Shown here: in pieces, positions 63,229 to 64,000 of the stretch
How the letters are laid out: the number at the start of each line of letters is the position of its first letter
Numbering within the stretch: the stretch's first letter is position 1
NCBI GenBank assembly: GCA_007844125.1
Contig: CM017563.1
Span: forward strand, 13,988,325-14,052,324
Reading direction: 5' to 3'
Origin: Sinonovacula constricta
Lineage: Eukaryota > Mollusca > Bivalvia > Cardiida > Solecurtidae
Length of the DNA: 64,000 nt
The notes under the pieces: model-generated
The model's input: only the letters and a program-made list of their open reading frames with translations
Told to the model about the DNA's origin: nothing
Database searches by the model: none
Made by a program: the position numbers and the translations under genes

Positions 63229-64000
63229 GTACAATGTTTTATGTGTCTTTACACCTGTTTATTAAACTTTAAATTCGCAGCAGGTCACTGCAAAAAAGAA
63301 CTGTATAAAATGTGACTTGTAGATTTCTTAATGGTTGTAAATCTTTAAATGTTTATATTATAAATAAATGCAGGTTGTTGAAATTATATACCTTCTTACA
63401 GGGGAGATAATTCAGTATAAATTGCATCTGAGTAATGTTTCTGCTACAGCAGAAGTTGAATATGGTTGGGTTTTTTGTGTGTGTTTTTTATACATCACGC
63501 CAACAGACTTACGATTCCATTGACAACATTTTGCTAAAATTGGGGGATAAAATCAGCACACAAATGTCTGGTAGAACCTCTAGCACACCACAGCTGAAAG
63601 ACCTGCTTCACTGGTGAAAGTTCTCGCACCAAACATGAGCGGAACCGATGCAGTGAAGGGCTGAGTAGAAACAATGAGGCATCTTTGAGCTCTGCTACCC
63701 TCACAAAAAGTGATGATCTTAAAAAGTTGTGAAGATCTAGATCAGTATCACCATCTACACTATATGCTGCAGGACTACACGCTTTTGGTGACATGTTTTT
63801 CTAAAATTGCATATATTTTTACACGTCATTTCACATTAATTTTAACTCTTCTAGATAAATAAAAATGGTTGGTGGTAAATGTGTCTTTCTTAAAACTTAA
63901 TTTATCAGTACTATAGACACTGAGACATTTTTGTGTTCTGGGCCCTGTTGCTGTGTTTTCCAGACTTTTTTAAGGAAAGCATTCAGCTATTTAGATTGTT
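63229..64000. other. WRAP53 intron 6 with a SINE C fragment
   Basis: A minus-strand family C piece (AAATGTCTGGTAGAACCTCT, AGCACACCACAGCTGAAAGA) lies at about 63535-63660. The following WRAP53 exon is not in the window. Confidence 0.5.

Noticed and set aside
1..64000. Bacterial-type defence, phage or operon system
   Set aside because: Spliced metazoan genes and animal SINEs throughout; no compact multi-gene cluster is present.

Overview
The window looks like nuclear DNA of a mollusc, most likely a bivalve. It is AT-rich, its genes are split by canonical GT/AG introns of 0.3 to 4 kb, and it is packed with tRNA-derived SINEs, short terminal-inverted-repeat elements, minisatellites and microsatellites. 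Two long copies of a repeat that opens GCTCACCTGAGCAC and ends with an AGGGCCAT/ATGGCCCT hairpin are of a kind I associate with bivalve genomes. The species cannot be named from the sequence alone.

Four protein genes are supported. (1) Plus strand, 1567-2634: an intronless coding region for a divergent rhodopsin-like seven-transmembrane receptor. (2) Minus strand, 6321-11797: five exons of a PQ-loop protein matching MPDU1 (dolichol-phosphate-mannose utilisation), with the extreme N-terminus not located. (3) Minus strand, 25812-46638: a complete 17-exon coding region of 623 codons for a DUF885-family protein with the HEGTPGHH signature. Every splice junction is GT/AG and in phase. (4) Plus strand, 52966-63228 and onward past the right edge: six exons of WRAP53/TCAB1, the WD40 protein of Cajal-body scaRNPs and telomerase. 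Genes 3 and 4 diverge from a 3-6 kb intergenic block. The WRAP53 upstream region carries a CRE, a YY1-like site and a perfect GGTCAnnnTGACC palindrome.

The rest is mostly repeat. Three SINE families (called A, B and C here) have RNA polymerase III A and B boxes, and several copies are flanked by 8-12 bp target-site duplications. There is a MITE-like family with TTAAAGGTGGTATCC ends, two other foldback elements, a three-copy dispersed repeat with an internal duplication, and minisatellites with unit lengths of 25, 37, 50 and 63 bp. The 63-bp array begins at intron position +5 behind a DUF885 splice donor.

The four genes share no evident pathway. MPDU1 acts in ER glycosylation, WRAP53 in nuclear RNP trafficking, the DUF885 protein is a putative cytosolic metalloenzyme of unknown substrate, and the receptor is an orphan. 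I see no operon-like or defence-like gene system. The unusual content is the poorly studied DUF885 gene and the architecture of the mobile elements.
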